From the NCBI GenBank assembly GCA_048158365.1, contig JBLLNL010000005.1: a stretch of 64,000 nt of DNA; one strand, 5' to 3'. The translations under genes and the position numbers were made by a program. The notes under the pieces are model-generated. The model was not told the origin of the DNA. It saw only the letters and a list, made by a program, of their open reading frames with translations, and ran no database searches. This stretch comes from Azoarcus_F sp048158365. GTDB taxonomy: Bacteria > Pseudomonadota > Gammaproteobacteria > Burkholderiales > Rhodocyclaceae. Positions 7,473 through 15,651 of this stretch are shown one piece after another; position 1 is the first letter of the stretch, and each line of letters begins with the position of its first letter.

Positions 7473-10355
7473 TTATGCGGGCACCACACGGCAAAGCGTG
7501 GTCTTGGTTTCCTGCATCATCGTGACTGCGTCGTAGCCGTAGGTGGTGGCGATGTTGTTTGATTCGCCACGCACGTAAGGCGCCGACCCCTCGGGGTACT
7601 TGGCAAGCAGGTCCTCACCCTGGAAGTGGCCCCCGAAGTGGAAGGGCGTAAACACCGTGCCACGACCCACCCGAGGCGTCACCAATGCCTTGATCCTGAT
7701 GCGACCACCTTCCGGACCCTCGAGCCACACCGTCTGACCGTCGCGAACATTCGCGTTGTTCGCATCGGCCGGGTTGATCTCGACGAACATTTCCTGCTGC
7801 AACTCGGCCAGATAGGGGTTGGAGCGGGTTTCCTCACCCGCGCCCTCGTACTCGACCAGACGGCCGGAGGTGTGGATGAGCGGGAACTCGCGCGAGTAGT
7901 CCTTGGCCTGTACCGACTTCCAGCGTGTGGGCAGACGATAAAACACTGCCCGGTCTTCATAAGTCGGGTAGTCGGCCGTGAGATCGTGACGCGGGGTGTA
8001 AAGCGGCTCTCGATGCACCGGTACCGGGTCGGGAAAGTTCCACACCAGCGCACGCGCCTTGGCGTTACCGAAGGGATGACAACCATGCTTCATCGCGACA
8101 CGGATGATGCCGCCGGACAAGTCGGTCGTCCACGACTTGCCTTCGGCTTCGACCTTCTCCTCCGCGGTCAGGTCATCCCACCAGCCCAGTTGCTTGAGCA
8201 GATCGGCCGTGAATTGCGGATAACCACCCTCGATTTCAGCGCCCTTGGACCAGGAACCCTCGGCCAGAAGGGTTTCGCCATCGCGCTCGGTACCGAAATT
8301 GGCGCGGAAGTTGCCGCCGCCTTCCATGATGTGCTTGCTCGTGTCGTACAGCACATGGGTGCCCGGATGCTTGAGCTCCGGCGTGCCGTAACACGGCCAC
8401 GGCAGGCAGTACGTCTCGCCGTCCAGCGGACCACCTTCGGCCTTCAGGCTGACCACGTCGAAGTGACGCTGGTTGGCCATGTGTTCCTTCAGGCGCTCCG
8501 GGCTCTGACCCGTGTAGCCGATGGACCAGGCGCCGCGGTTGATTTCGCGCAATACGCTTTCCGGTGTCGGCATGTTGTTCGCGATCTCGTAGTTCTTGAA
8601 CATCTCGTCGGCGAAGCCGAGCTTGCGTGCAAGCAAATAAGCGATCTCGGAGTCCGGCTTGTGTTCGTAAAGCGGGGCGATGACCTGTTCGCGCCACTGG
8701 AGTGAGCGGTTCGATGCGGTCACCGACCCAGCCTGCTCGAACTGCGTCGCTGCCGGCAGTAGATAGGTGTTGTCCTTGCGGTCGTGCATGACCGCAGCGA
8801 CCGTCGGATACGGGTCGATGATGACCAGCAGATCGAGCTTCTCGAATGCACTTTTCATCTCAGGACCACGCGTCTGCGAGTTCGGCCCCATGCCCCAGAA
8901 CATCACTGCACGGATGTTGTCGCGTTGGGCAACGTTGGCCTTGTCCTCGAGCACGCCATCGATCCAGCGCGACACCGTAATACCCGCCGTAAACATCGGC
9001 TTGGCGGTGCCCCCGCGCCCGTTGGAATATTCCATCTGCTCGAAACGCGCCGAAAGCCAATCGTAGTCGGTCCCCCAGACACGCGACCAGTGACGCCAGC
9101 CCACTTCATTGATCGGATAATAACCGGGCAGGTTGTCGGGGTTGGGGCCGACGTCGGTGGCACCTTGCACGTTGTCGTGCCCGCGGAAGATGTTGGCACC
9201 GCCGCCTTCCTTACCGATGTTGCCGAGCGCGAGCTGCAGGCAGTTGTACGCGCGCACGTAGTTGCTGCCGATGGTGTGCTGGGTGCCACCCATGCACCAC
9301 ACGAAAGTGCCGGGACGGTTGTCGGCCATCATTTTGGCCACTTCATACATCGCCTCACGGCCAACACCGGTGACCCGCTCGACTTCCTGCGGATTCCACT
9401 TGGCCACCTCCTCGCGCACATGGTCCATGCCGTAGACGCGTTGTGCGATGTACTCCTTGTCTTCCCATTCGTTTTCAAAGATGTGCCACAGCAAACCCCA
9501 CATCAGCGCCACGTCGGTACCCGAGCGAAAGCGCACATACACGTCGGAGTGCGCCGCGGTACGGGTGAAGCGCGGGTCCATCACGATGAGTTTGGCGCCG
9601 CCTTCCTTGGCGCGCAGAATCATCTGCATCGCCACCGGATGGGCCTCGGCGGCATTGGAGCCGCACATGATGATGGCCTTGGCCTTGTTGATGTCGTTGT
9701 ACGAGTTGGTCTGCGCGCCGTAGCCCCAGGTGTTGGCCACGCCGGCCACCGTGGTCGAATGGCAGATCCGGGCCTGGTGATCACAGTTGTTCGAACCCCA
9801 GAAGGCGGCGAACTTGCGCTGCAGATAGGCGCCCTCGTTGTTGGCCTTGGACGACCCTGCGAACCACAGCGCATCCGGACCGGACTCCGCGCGGATCGCG
9901 AGCAGCTTGTCGCCGATCTCGTTGATCGCCTGTTCCCAGCTGATCCGCTGCCAGCGGCCATCGACCATCTTCATCGGGTACTTGGTGCGCTTCAGGCTGT
10001 GGCCGTGGTTGCGCAGCGCCGCACCCTTGGCGCAGTGGGCACCGAGGTTGATCGGGCTGTCGAAGGCCGGCTCCTGGCCGATCCACACGCCGTTCTGGAC
10101 TTCCGCAATGGTGCTGCAGCCGACCGAACAGTGGCCGCACACCGTCTTGACCTGCTTGACCTCGGCACGCGGGTCCGGCACGCGCTTGGCCGCCCTGGCC
10201 TTTCTGACCATGGTGCCCGGTACGACGCCGGCCACCGCGACCCCGCCGACCGCCAGGCCGGAGTTGCGCAGGAACGCACGCCGGCTCAATGGCTTGCCGC
10301 GCAGTCCGGTGCCGGAAGGCGTCGCAGCCGCAGCGTTTTTCTTGACCAATTTCAT
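7473..10355 (-). CDS. fdhA: Formate dehydrogenase alpha (catalytic) subunit, Tat-exported, cysteine type
   Basis: Catalyses formate oxidation to CO2 with a bis-MGD molybdenum or tungsten cofactor, in the periplasm. The 960-residue protein starts with a twin-arginine signal (LSRRAFLRNS, residues 24-32). It carries one [4Fe-4S] cluster (C73, C76, C80, C108) and the metal-ligand motif QARICHST with cysteine at 198, where E. coli FdnG has selenocysteine. The downstream segments include GSNAAEAHP and the C-terminal molydopterin-dinucleotide-binding domain (from about 830, with HTSGRLVEY). No in-frame TGA or SECIS is needed. It follows the small Tat protein by 49 bases and heads the structural genes fdhA-fdhB-lipoprotein-fdhC. 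Confidence 0.97.
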   Translation of the reverse strand: MKLVKKNAAAATPSGTGLRGKPLSRRAFLRNSGLAVGGVAVAGVVPGTMVRKARAAKRVPDPRAEVKQVKTVCGHCSVGCSTIAEVQNGVWIGQEPAFDSPINLGAHCAKGAALRNHGHSLKRTKYPMKMVDGRWQRISWEQAINEIGDKLLAIRAESGPDALWFAGSSKANNEGAYLQRKFAAFWGSNNCDHQARICHSTTVAGVANTWGYGAQTNSYNDINKAKAIIMCGSNAAEAHPVAMQMILRAKEGGAKLIVMDPRFTRTAAHSDVYVRFRSGTDVALMWGLLWHIFENEWEDKEYIAQRVYGMDHVREEVAKWNPQEVERVTGVGREAMYEVAKMMADNRPGTFVWCMGGTQHTIGSNYVRAYNCLQLALGNIGKEGGGANIFRGHDNVQGATDVGPNPDNLPGYYPINEVGWRHWSRVWGTDYDWLSARFEQMEYSNGRGGTAKPMFTAGITVSRWIDGVLEDKANVAQRDNIRAVMFWGMGPNSQTRGPEMKSAFEKLDLLVIIDPYPTVAAVMHDRKDNTYLLPAATQFEQAGSVTASNRSLQWREQVIAPLYEHKPDSEIAYLLARKLGFADEMFKNYEIANNMPTPESVLREINRGAWSIGYTGQSPERLKEHMANQRHFDVVSLKAEGGPLDGETYCLPWPCYGTPELKHPGTHVLYDTSKHIMEGGGNFRANFGTERDGETLLAEGSWSKGAEIEGGYPQFTADLLKQLGWWDDLTAEEKVEAEGKSWTTDLSGGIIRVAMKHGCHPFGNAKARALVWNFPDPVPVHREPLYTPRHDLTADYPTYEDRAVFYRLPTRWKSVQAKDYSREFPLIHTSGRLVEYEGAGEETRSNPYLAELQQEMFVEINPADANNANVRDGQTVWLEGPEGGRIRIKALVTPRVGRGTVFTPFHFGGHFQGEDLLAKYPEGSAPYVRGESNNIATTYGYDAVTMMQETKTTLCRVVPA

Positions 10356-10404
10356 GGTGAGTCTCCTTCACTGACGACCGTGACCGAACACGGTCAGGGC
10401 CATT

Positions 10405-10614
10405 CTAGAACTGCGCCCGAGCGTAGTAGTCCCTGATGTGCTGGGTTTCGTGATAACCCTCCAGCGCCTGCGCTTCGAGGGCGGGTGCCGCTTCGACCTC
10501 CGCCGCACCGGCCTGGCCCACCGTTGCCGCGACCGCCACACCACCACCGGTCAGGGCCACGGATTTCAGGAATTTTCTGCGGGACTCGCGTCCTTCATCG
10601 TCTCTCTGTTTCAT
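10405..10614 (-). CDS. Small twin-arginine signal protein of the formate dehydrogenase operon
   Basis: A 69-residue peptide consisting mostly of a Tat leader (ESRRKFLKSVALTGGG), followed by an Ala/Glu stretch and a C-terminal motif ETQHIRDYYARAQF. This is the pattern of the short 'formate dehydrogenase region Tat target' family that is often encoded upstream of fdhA. The start at 10614 is supported by AAGGAG seven bases upstream; an in-frame ATG at 10662 has no such site. Its place between the chaperone gene and fdhA suggests it travels with, or helps export, the dehydrogenase, but its biochemical role is unknown. Confidence 0.85.
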   Translation of the reverse strand: MKQRDDEGRESRRKFLKSVALTGGGVAVAATVGQAGAAEVEAAPALEAQALEGYHETQHIRDYYARAQF

Positions 10615-10680
10615 CACCGACTCCTTCTCTTCGCTGACTCTGAAGCGATCTGATCGTCGCACCTTGCTGCTCTGGCCGGC

Positions 10681-11298
10681 TCAAGCCGACATTTCGTAAA
10701 ACCGCTTCTCCTCGTTCAGGAACGCGCGCCCGAGCGCGGCCACCGACCGATAGAAACATGCACTGGGCGCGGCCTCGACATCGTCGACAAAGCGGTCCAT
10801 CCAGCTCGCGACATGGCGTCGGAACAAGTCCTTCTGCCAGTCGAAATCCACGTCTTCGTCCTGAATCACCAGGGCCATGATCTCGCACAGCATGGCGGCA
10901 TGGTCCTCCGGTTCGCTGCAGTCCTCGCGTGCCGCAAGTCCGAGCTGCTCGAGGTCGTCCCGCAACTGCACCAGCGGTCGATCCATCAGCGTCCCGGTCA
11001 GGTACCAGGACGCGTACGGCGTGACCTCGCCGCCCCCGACCCCGATGAACACGTTCTGAAACTCGACCTGCAACGCGTCCGGATCGACCGTGCGCGCGGC
11101 TTCGTGCAGGCCGGCCCAGGCCTGCGCCAGCGCATCGACCTCACCTGCAGGCAGCTCGATGCGGCGCAGGCGCTGCAGCAAGTCGGCCGAGGGCTCGTCC
11201 ATCAGCAGGCGTCCGAGCAGCGTCCAGATGCCGGCACGAAGCGCATCGGCCTCGCCCACCTCGATCACGGCTACAGGGGCTTCGGTCGTCATCGTCAT
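10681..11298 (-). CDS. TorD/DmsD-family chaperone for formate dehydrogenase
   Basis: A 205-residue all-helical protein of the TorD superfamily (redox-enzyme maturation proteins), which bind the Tat leader of molybdoenzymes and hold them until the cofactor is loaded. Seen: the central EFQNVFIGVGGGEVTPYASWYLTG region, where the family typically has YxxLFxGxxxxxVxPYeS, and a later DFDWQKDLFRRHVASWM segment that fits the family HxxxLxPW region. The start at 11298 is set by GAGGTGAG upstream and removes a 140-residue out-of-family extension that overlaps the preceding gene. It is five bases downstream of the ferredoxin gene. Its cargo is most likely FdhA. Confidence 0.9.
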   Translation of the reverse strand: MTMTTEAPVAVIEVGEADALRAGIWTLLGRLLMDEPSADLLQRLRRIELPAGEVDALAQAWAGLHEAARTVDPDALQVEFQNVFIGVGGGEVTPYASWYLTGTLMDRPLVQLRDDLEQLGLAAREDCSEPEDHAAMLCEIMALVIQDEDVDFDWQKDLFRRHVASWMDRFVDDVEAAPSACFYRSVAALGRAFLNEEKRFYEMSA

Positions 11299-11303
11299 CG
11301 GTC

Positions 11304-13031
11304 TCACCTCGGTCCCAGCCAGCGCGGCTTGGACCCGCCTTCCAGGTCCTTCGCGAACATGTCCACCACCCGGCAGTCTCCGCACATCTTCAGGCGCCTC
11401 AGCGCTTCGTCGGACTGGAACATGTGGTGGCCCTGCAGCCTTTCGGTCATCCGGCCGATCATGCTTTGCGTCGCGAACGGCTTGCCGCAGCTGATGCAGC
11501 AGAACGGCTCCTCCTCGTTCAGAACGACTGGCTTGCGCCGTTGTTCCCAGTCGAACACGAAGCGCGGTTCCAGCGTGATCGCGTTCTCGGGACAGGCTTT
11601 CGCGCACAGCCCACATTGCACGCACAGGTCCTCGGTGAATGACAACCTGGGGGTGTCCCCGGCATCGGTCAGCGCACGGGTCGGGCAAACTTGCGGACAG
11701 GACATGCACAGCGTGCACGCCTGGCGATCCACGAACACCTGTCCGAACGGCGCACCGGCCGGCAACGCGGCCAATGCAGGACGCTCCGGTGCCTGCCCAT
11801 GGAGATGCTCGAGCGCGAGCCGAAGCGTGGTCCGCTTCTCGTTGTGGGTGTCGAAGCTGGCCGGATGCACGACCGCCGGGGCCTGCGCCGCGACGAACAC
11901 CTCCGCCGCGTCGCGGTCTGTGTCGAACCAGCCGAGCCGGCTGCCGGCCAGCCCCATCGCGTCGAGCAGCGGACGCGCGAAATCGAGCTGGGCCCGCATC
12001 GCGGCGCGCACGGTCGGCGCGACCGCGTCGGTGTCGAGCATCACGACTTCCGAAGCGCCATAAGCCAACGCCGAGAACCAGACATCCATGCCGACCGCAC
12101 CGATCTCGCTGATCTGGACCGGCAGCACCCGTTCCGGTAACGCCTCCGCGATCGCCATCAGCCGCTCCAGGCCAGCTTCCTCGTCATGGAACAGGATCAC
12201 CGCCGACTCTCCGCCGGCTTCGCGGTAGGCCGCAAGCATGCGCTTGATGCGGCCGATCTGGTCGCGCGGCGCCGGATAGGCGTAGGTCATCGCGCCGGTC
12301 GGGCACACGCTGGCACAGGTGCCCGCACCCTGGCAGATATACGGGTCGACCTCGACCAGATCCCCGAGCGAGCGGATCGCGCCGGTCGGACAGGCGTCGA
12401 GGCAACGGGTGCAGCCGCTCAGGCCGCTGTCGCCATGGGCGCATATGTCGGGGTCGTAGGCGAAAAAGCGGGGCTTCTCGAACTCGCCGACCATGTCCGG
12501 CATCGCAGCCAGCATGCGATGAAGCTTGGCAGGGTCGCCGGCCGGCGCGTAGTAGCCGAACGGCGGAATCTCGTGACGCAGGCCGGGTTGCTTGCGCAGA
12601 TCGAGCACCAGATCGAAGAATGGGTGCTCGGGACGGGTCAGCGCCGCCGGGGATACCGATTGACCATCCGGCAGCGTCATCGTGACCGAGAACTGCCCCA
12701 GGTGTCCGGCCAGGTCGCCTGGCTGACCCCGCAGCACCACCACGCGGGCCTCGTCCGCCCGCGCGGCGACCGCCGCATCGGACAGTCCGGCGTTCGCCGC
12801 GTCGGTCGCGATCAGCGTGCAGTGCAGCTGCGCGCGCAGTTCGGCCGCGCACTCGAGCCCGTCGCGCTCGCTGCCGATGATCAGCACGTAACCGGCCGAT
12901 CGGTACGCGACCGGCGCGGACGCCTCGGACACCATGTCGCCACCAGCCTCGAGCGCGGCGCGGCGGGCCGTGCCTGCGAGCCCTTCGGACCGGAATGCGT
13001 GCTGCGGGTAAGTACCGACCTGCTCTGTCAT
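11304..13031 (-). CDS. Polyferredoxin of the formate dehydrogenase operon
   Basis: A 575-residue cytoplasmic iron-sulfur protein. The central part has two [4Fe-4S] cysteine groups (CAHGDSGLSGCTRCLDACP near 205-222 and CQGAGTCASVCP near 240-250), the C-terminal part another two (CTLCMSCPQVCP near 445 and CVQCGLCAKACP near 475). After these come CCISCGKPF and a CGDC pair near 515-555, probably a metal site. The N-terminal 180 residues have no cysteine motif of this type. Proteins of this kind are common between DUF3306 and a TorD-like chaperone in fdh clusters. It may deliver electrons to or from the dehydrogenase during assembly, which is inference. It overlaps DUF3306 by four bases. Confidence 0.88.
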   Translation of the reverse strand: MTEQVGTYPQHAFRSEGLAGTARRAALEAGGDMVSEASAPVAYRSAGYVLIIGSERDGLECAAELRAQLHCTLIATDAANAGLSDAAVAARADEARVVVLRGQPGDLAGHLGQFSVTMTLPDGQSVSPAALTRPEHPFFDLVLDLRKQPGLRHEIPPFGYYAPAGDPAKLHRMLAAMPDMVGEFEKPRFFAYDPDICAHGDSGLSGCTRCLDACPTGAIRSLGDLVEVDPYICQGAGTCASVCPTGAMTYAYPAPRDQIGRIKRMLAAYREAGGESAVILFHDEEAGLERLMAIAEALPERVLPVQISEIGAVGMDVWFSALAYGASEVVMLDTDAVAPTVRAAMRAQLDFARPLLDAMGLAGSRLGWFDTDRDAAEVFVAAQAPAVVHPASFDTHNEKRTTLRLALEHLHGQAPERPALAALPAGAPFGQVFVDRQACTLCMSCPQVCPTRALTDAGDTPRLSFTEDLCVQCGLCAKACPENAITLEPRFVFDWEQRRKPVVLNEEEPFCCISCGKPFATQSMIGRMTERLQGHHMFQSDEALRRLKMCGDCRVVDMFAKDLEGGSKPRWLGPR

Positions 13032-13765
13032 GTTCGCTCTGTGTCGCTCCGCAAGACCGTCTGCGAAGGCTGTATCGGGTTCAGGGTATGCAGCATGTCG
13101 CCGTTTTCGGCGTGGCCCGTCGGCGGTGCACCGGCATCGCCGGCTTCGCCGGCTTCGGCCACAACCCGGTTCCAGTCCGGCTCCGCCATCCGGTCGCCCC
13201 GGAACTCGGCGGCAGCCCGGGCCTGGGCCTCATCAGGGGTGATCGTCAGCCCGCGTTCGGCGAACCGCTCGAGCAGCTTGGCGCCTTCCCGGACGATCGC
13301 CTGTTTGAGATCATGCGGAACGATGTCGCCGAGCGGCACAAAATTGGTGTAGTCGTCCGCGTACTCCGCACATATGCAGATCTGGTTGAACTTGGGCGAG
13401 TGGAACACCTTGGTCAGCGCCTTCGTCCGCAGCGCCTGCGAGACCTTTTCCGCAAGAAACACGGACAGGTCGGCGTTCTCGTCCAGCGTGTCGATGTCGG
13501 GCATGTCCTCGTCGGTCAGCTCGGACAGCGGCTTGCCGGTGCGCGGGTCGATACGCTGCTCGGCCTCGGCCTCGGGCACGGGTCCGGGCGAAGCCGAAGC
13601 TTGCGGCTCGAGTGCCAGCGCGGGCTCCGTCGCGGTCTTTTCCGGTTCGGGCGATACCTCCTGACCGAGCTTGCGCCGCGACCAGCGCGCCAGGAACGGC
13701 AGTTCTCCGTCCCCGTGAACGGACCTCGCGTCCAGCGAACCGCTCCGGTCCAGGTCGGCACTCAT
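13028..13765 (-). CDS. DUF3306 family protein of the formate dehydrogenase operon
   Basis: A 245-residue acidic, partly disordered soluble protein. The family hallmark FLARWSRRKLG is at residues 24-34, followed by a low-complexity Pro/Glu/Ala linker and a folded C-terminal part (DEDMPDIDTLDENADLSVFLAEKVSQALRTKALTKVF split over about 110-155). DUF3306 genes occur almost only next to formate dehydrogenase genes, but no biochemical role is established. It overlaps both neighbours by four bases (with DUF3305 before and the polyferredoxin after), so the three are translated as a coupled unit at the head of the operon. Confidence 0.88.
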   Translation of the reverse strand: MSADLDRSGSLDARSVHGDGELPFLARWSRRKLGQEVSPEPEKTATEPALALEPQASASPGPVPEAEAEQRIDPRTGKPLSELTDEDMPDIDTLDENADLSVFLAEKVSQALRTKALTKVFHSPKFNQICICAEYADDYTNFVPLGDIVPHDLKQAIVREGAKLLERFAERGLTITPDEAQARAAAEFRGDRMAEPDWNRVVAEAGEAGDAGAPPTGHAENGDMLHTLNPIQPSQTVLRSDTERT

Positions 13766-14331
13766 GTCTGTTCTCCGCTCCAGTCGCCGACTTCGGCATC
13801 GTAGGCGGCCTTGCTGCGGCGCTTGCCTCGTCCCTTGCCCTTGCGTCTCGGCTGGTAATGCACCGTGACGAATTCCTCGAGCCAGCGGCCCACCTCGGAC
13901 GGCATGGGCGCACTGAGCACGATCTCGTCGGAGGTGCGCAGTTCGGTCGAATCCAGCCTTTGAGCGTCGTCCAGACTGACCGTCACCTCCAGAGGCTCGA
14001 ATCCGCTCGTCGGGTCGAAACGCCCGATCACGAACACCTCGGGACGGTCACCGCCCAGATTGAGCGCGTAATCCTCTGCCTGATCGGGCCGCAAGCGCAA
14101 AGAGAAACCCCGCCACAGGAACAATTCTCCGGAGGGTCCGCTACGCACCCGGGAGGCCTCGCGCGTCGCCGATGCAAACTGTGCTCCGACGACCACGCCG
14201 CTCACGTGCCAAGACAAGGCGTCGGACGCATGTGGGGCGGGCGGCGACGCGATCATCACCGCGACCGGCAGCACGGCGTCGTGCGACCAGCCCGCAGGCC
14301 CTGGGACATCAACGGTCGTGTCGAGCGTCAA
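13762..14331 (-). CDS. DUF3305 family protein, first gene of the sigma-54 formate dehydrogenase operon
   Basis: A 189-residue protein whose tail VHYQPRRKGKGRGKRRSKAAY is basic and whose core (LRLRPDQAEDYALNLGGDRP, EPLEVTVSLDDAQRLD) fits DUF3305, a family found beside DUF3306 in fdh clusters. I choose the TTG at 14331 because GGAG lies seven bases before it and because the longer reading frame's ATG at 14388 is inside the -24 element of the sigma-54 promoter, upstream of the expected RNA start near 14366. The gap leaves a 35-base leader. It opens the ten-gene operon that ends at 4846. Confidence 0.8.
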   Translation of the reverse strand: MTLDTTVDVPGPAGWSHDAVLPVAVMIASPPAPHASDALSWHVSGVVVGAQFASATREASRVRSGPSGELFLWRGFSLRLRPDQAEDYALNLGGDRPEVFVIGRFDPTSGFEPLEVTVSLDDAQRLDSTELRTSDEIVLSAPMPSEVGRWLEEFVTVHYQPRRKGKGRGKRRSKAAYDAEVGDWSGEQT

Positions 14332-14376
14332 GCAGCGTCTCCTATGAACGGTTTTGCTTATCTTTTTATAGACGTT

Positions 14377-14393
14377 AGCAACAGACATGCCAA
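14377..14393 (-). promoter_or_regulatory. Sigma-54 (RpoN) promoter of the formate dehydrogenase operon
   Basis: On the minus strand the sequence is TTGGCATG-TCTG-TTGCT. The invariant GG (14391-14390) and GC (14379-14378) are separated by exactly 10 bases, as required for -24/-12 promoters, and the match to YTGGCACG-N4-TTGCW has one mismatch. Transcription would start near 14366, 35 bases before the TTG start with its GGAG site. A sigma-54 activator gene lies divergently, 200 bases away. Confidence 0.8.
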
Positions 14394-14495
14394 CAAGCGC
14401 CGAACTGTAAAACCCTGCAGTTGCTGGGGTTTGAGGTCGAGACCCACTTGATGATCTGGACGAATTGACCCACTATCGACCCGGATGGGACAAAA

Positions 14496-14509
14496 TGCAC
14501 CATGGTGCA
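14496..14509. promoter_or_regulatory. Palindromic upstream site, candidate enhancer for the sigma-54 activator
   Basis: TGCACCATGGTGCA is a perfect 14-base palindrome. It lies about 130-143 bases upstream of the predicted sigma-54 RNA start at 14366, the usual distance for an activator enhancer, and about 90 bases before the activator gene. Its half-sites resemble those of NtrC-type sites (TGCACC and GGTGCA) but with a 2-base rather than longer centre. Confidence 0.5.
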
Positions 14510-14597
14510 CGACAGCAGGAACTCGCCCTGGTCGTCCGGTTCATAGACGCCAGGTCATACCCTTAACGAACGCCAGGACTGCCCACCCGGGCACCGG

Positions 14598-15638
14598 ATG
14601 ACTCGCCCAGACTGCAACCCCGACTTGCCCGGCAACCCGGCCGGATCTGCCCTCACCACCGCTTGCCGCGTGCATGCGGACAGTGGCGTCTTGCCGACCG
14701 AATCGCTTGAAGGGCTGGTCGGACGCAGCGCAGCGATGCGAACCCTCATCAGCGTGATCCAGCGCGTCGCCGGGTCGTCGTCGACCGTGCTGCTCGAGGG
14801 TGAATCCGGCACCGGCAAGGAGGTCACCGCCGTGAATATCCACAGGCTGAGTGCTCGCAGCGGCCCATTCGTCGCGATCAACTGCGGCTCTATGGCGGCC
14901 CGATTGCTCGACAGCGAACTGTTCGGCCATGCACGGGGGGCCTTCACCGGCGCCACTCAGGATCGCGAGGGGCTGTTCCGTCATGCCGACCAGGGCACAC
15001 TGTTCCTCGACGAGATCGGCGAGATGCCGTTGTCGCTGCAGTCGAAGCTGCTGCGTGCGATCGAGACGCTGAGCATCCGCCCGGTCGGATCGGAGGCCGA
15101 AGTCGCGGTCGATGTGCGGATCGTCGCCGCGACCAACCGCTCGATGGCGGAACTGGTCGAACAGGGCAGGTTCCGCGCGGATCTATATTACCGCCTGAAC
15201 GTGCTGGCGCTGCGGGTGCCGCCGTTGCGCGAGCGGGCGGAGGACATCGGTGACCTGGTCGATTTCTTCTCCGCCACACTTTCGGCCCGACTCGGTCTGT
15301 CGCCGCTGCGACTGGACGCGACCGCACTGCGAATACTGCAGACACACGCCTGGCCGGGCAATGTTCGCGAGCTCAAGAATCTGGTCGAACGCGCGATGCT
15401 GCTCGGGTCCAGCCCCGATGCATGCCTTCGCGTCCGGCCGGTCGATGCGGTCGCCGATCAGCAATCCGGCGCAAGCGGGTACCCGCTCGAACTGAACCTG
15501 GCCGAAGTCCGCAAGCTGCATATGACCCGTACGCTGGCCGCATGCGGCGGCAACAAGTCCGAGGCCTCACGCCGCATGGGAATCTCGCGCAAGACGTTGG
15601 AACGCAAACTGCGGGAATGGGGGGCAGGCATCGAGTGA
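14598..15638 (+). CDS. Sigma-54-dependent transcriptional activator without receiver domain
   Basis: A 346-residue enhancer-binding protein of PspF-like build. After only about 37 N-terminal residues comes the AAA+ domain, with Walker A GESGTGKE near 70, the sigma-54 contact loop GAFTGA near 115, Walker B TLFLDEIGEM near 137 and the arginine-finger region around RVPPLRER. A Fis-type helix-turn-helix closes the protein (NKSEASRRMGISRKTLERKL). No receiver, GAF or other sensory domain is present, so its activity must be set by a partner protein or by expression. It is divergent from the fdh operon, which has a sigma-54 promoter and a palindromic upstream site between them, so it is most likely that operon's activator. 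Confidence 0.92.
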   Translation: MTRPDCNPDLPGNPAGSALTTACRVHADSGVLPTESLEGLVGRSAAMRTLISVIQRVAGSSSTVLLEGESGTGKEVTAVNIHRLSARSGPFVAINCGSMAARLLDSELFGHARGAFTGATQDREGLFRHADQGTLFLDEIGEMPLSLQSKLLRAIETLSIRPVGSEAEVAVDVRIVAATNRSMAELVEQGRFRADLYYRLNVLALRVPPLRERAEDIGDLVDFFSATLSARLGLSPLRLDATALRILQTHAWPGNVRELKNLVERAMLLGSSPDACLRVRPVDAVADQQSGASGYPLELNLAEVRKLHMTRTLAACGGNKSEASRRMGISRKTLERKLREWGAGIE

Positions 15639-15651
15639 GCGTCACCGGATC

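Noticed and set aside
8784..10436. 550-codon plus-strand frame
   Set aside because: Antisense to fdhA, which has the Tat leader, cluster cysteines and molybdenum ligand.
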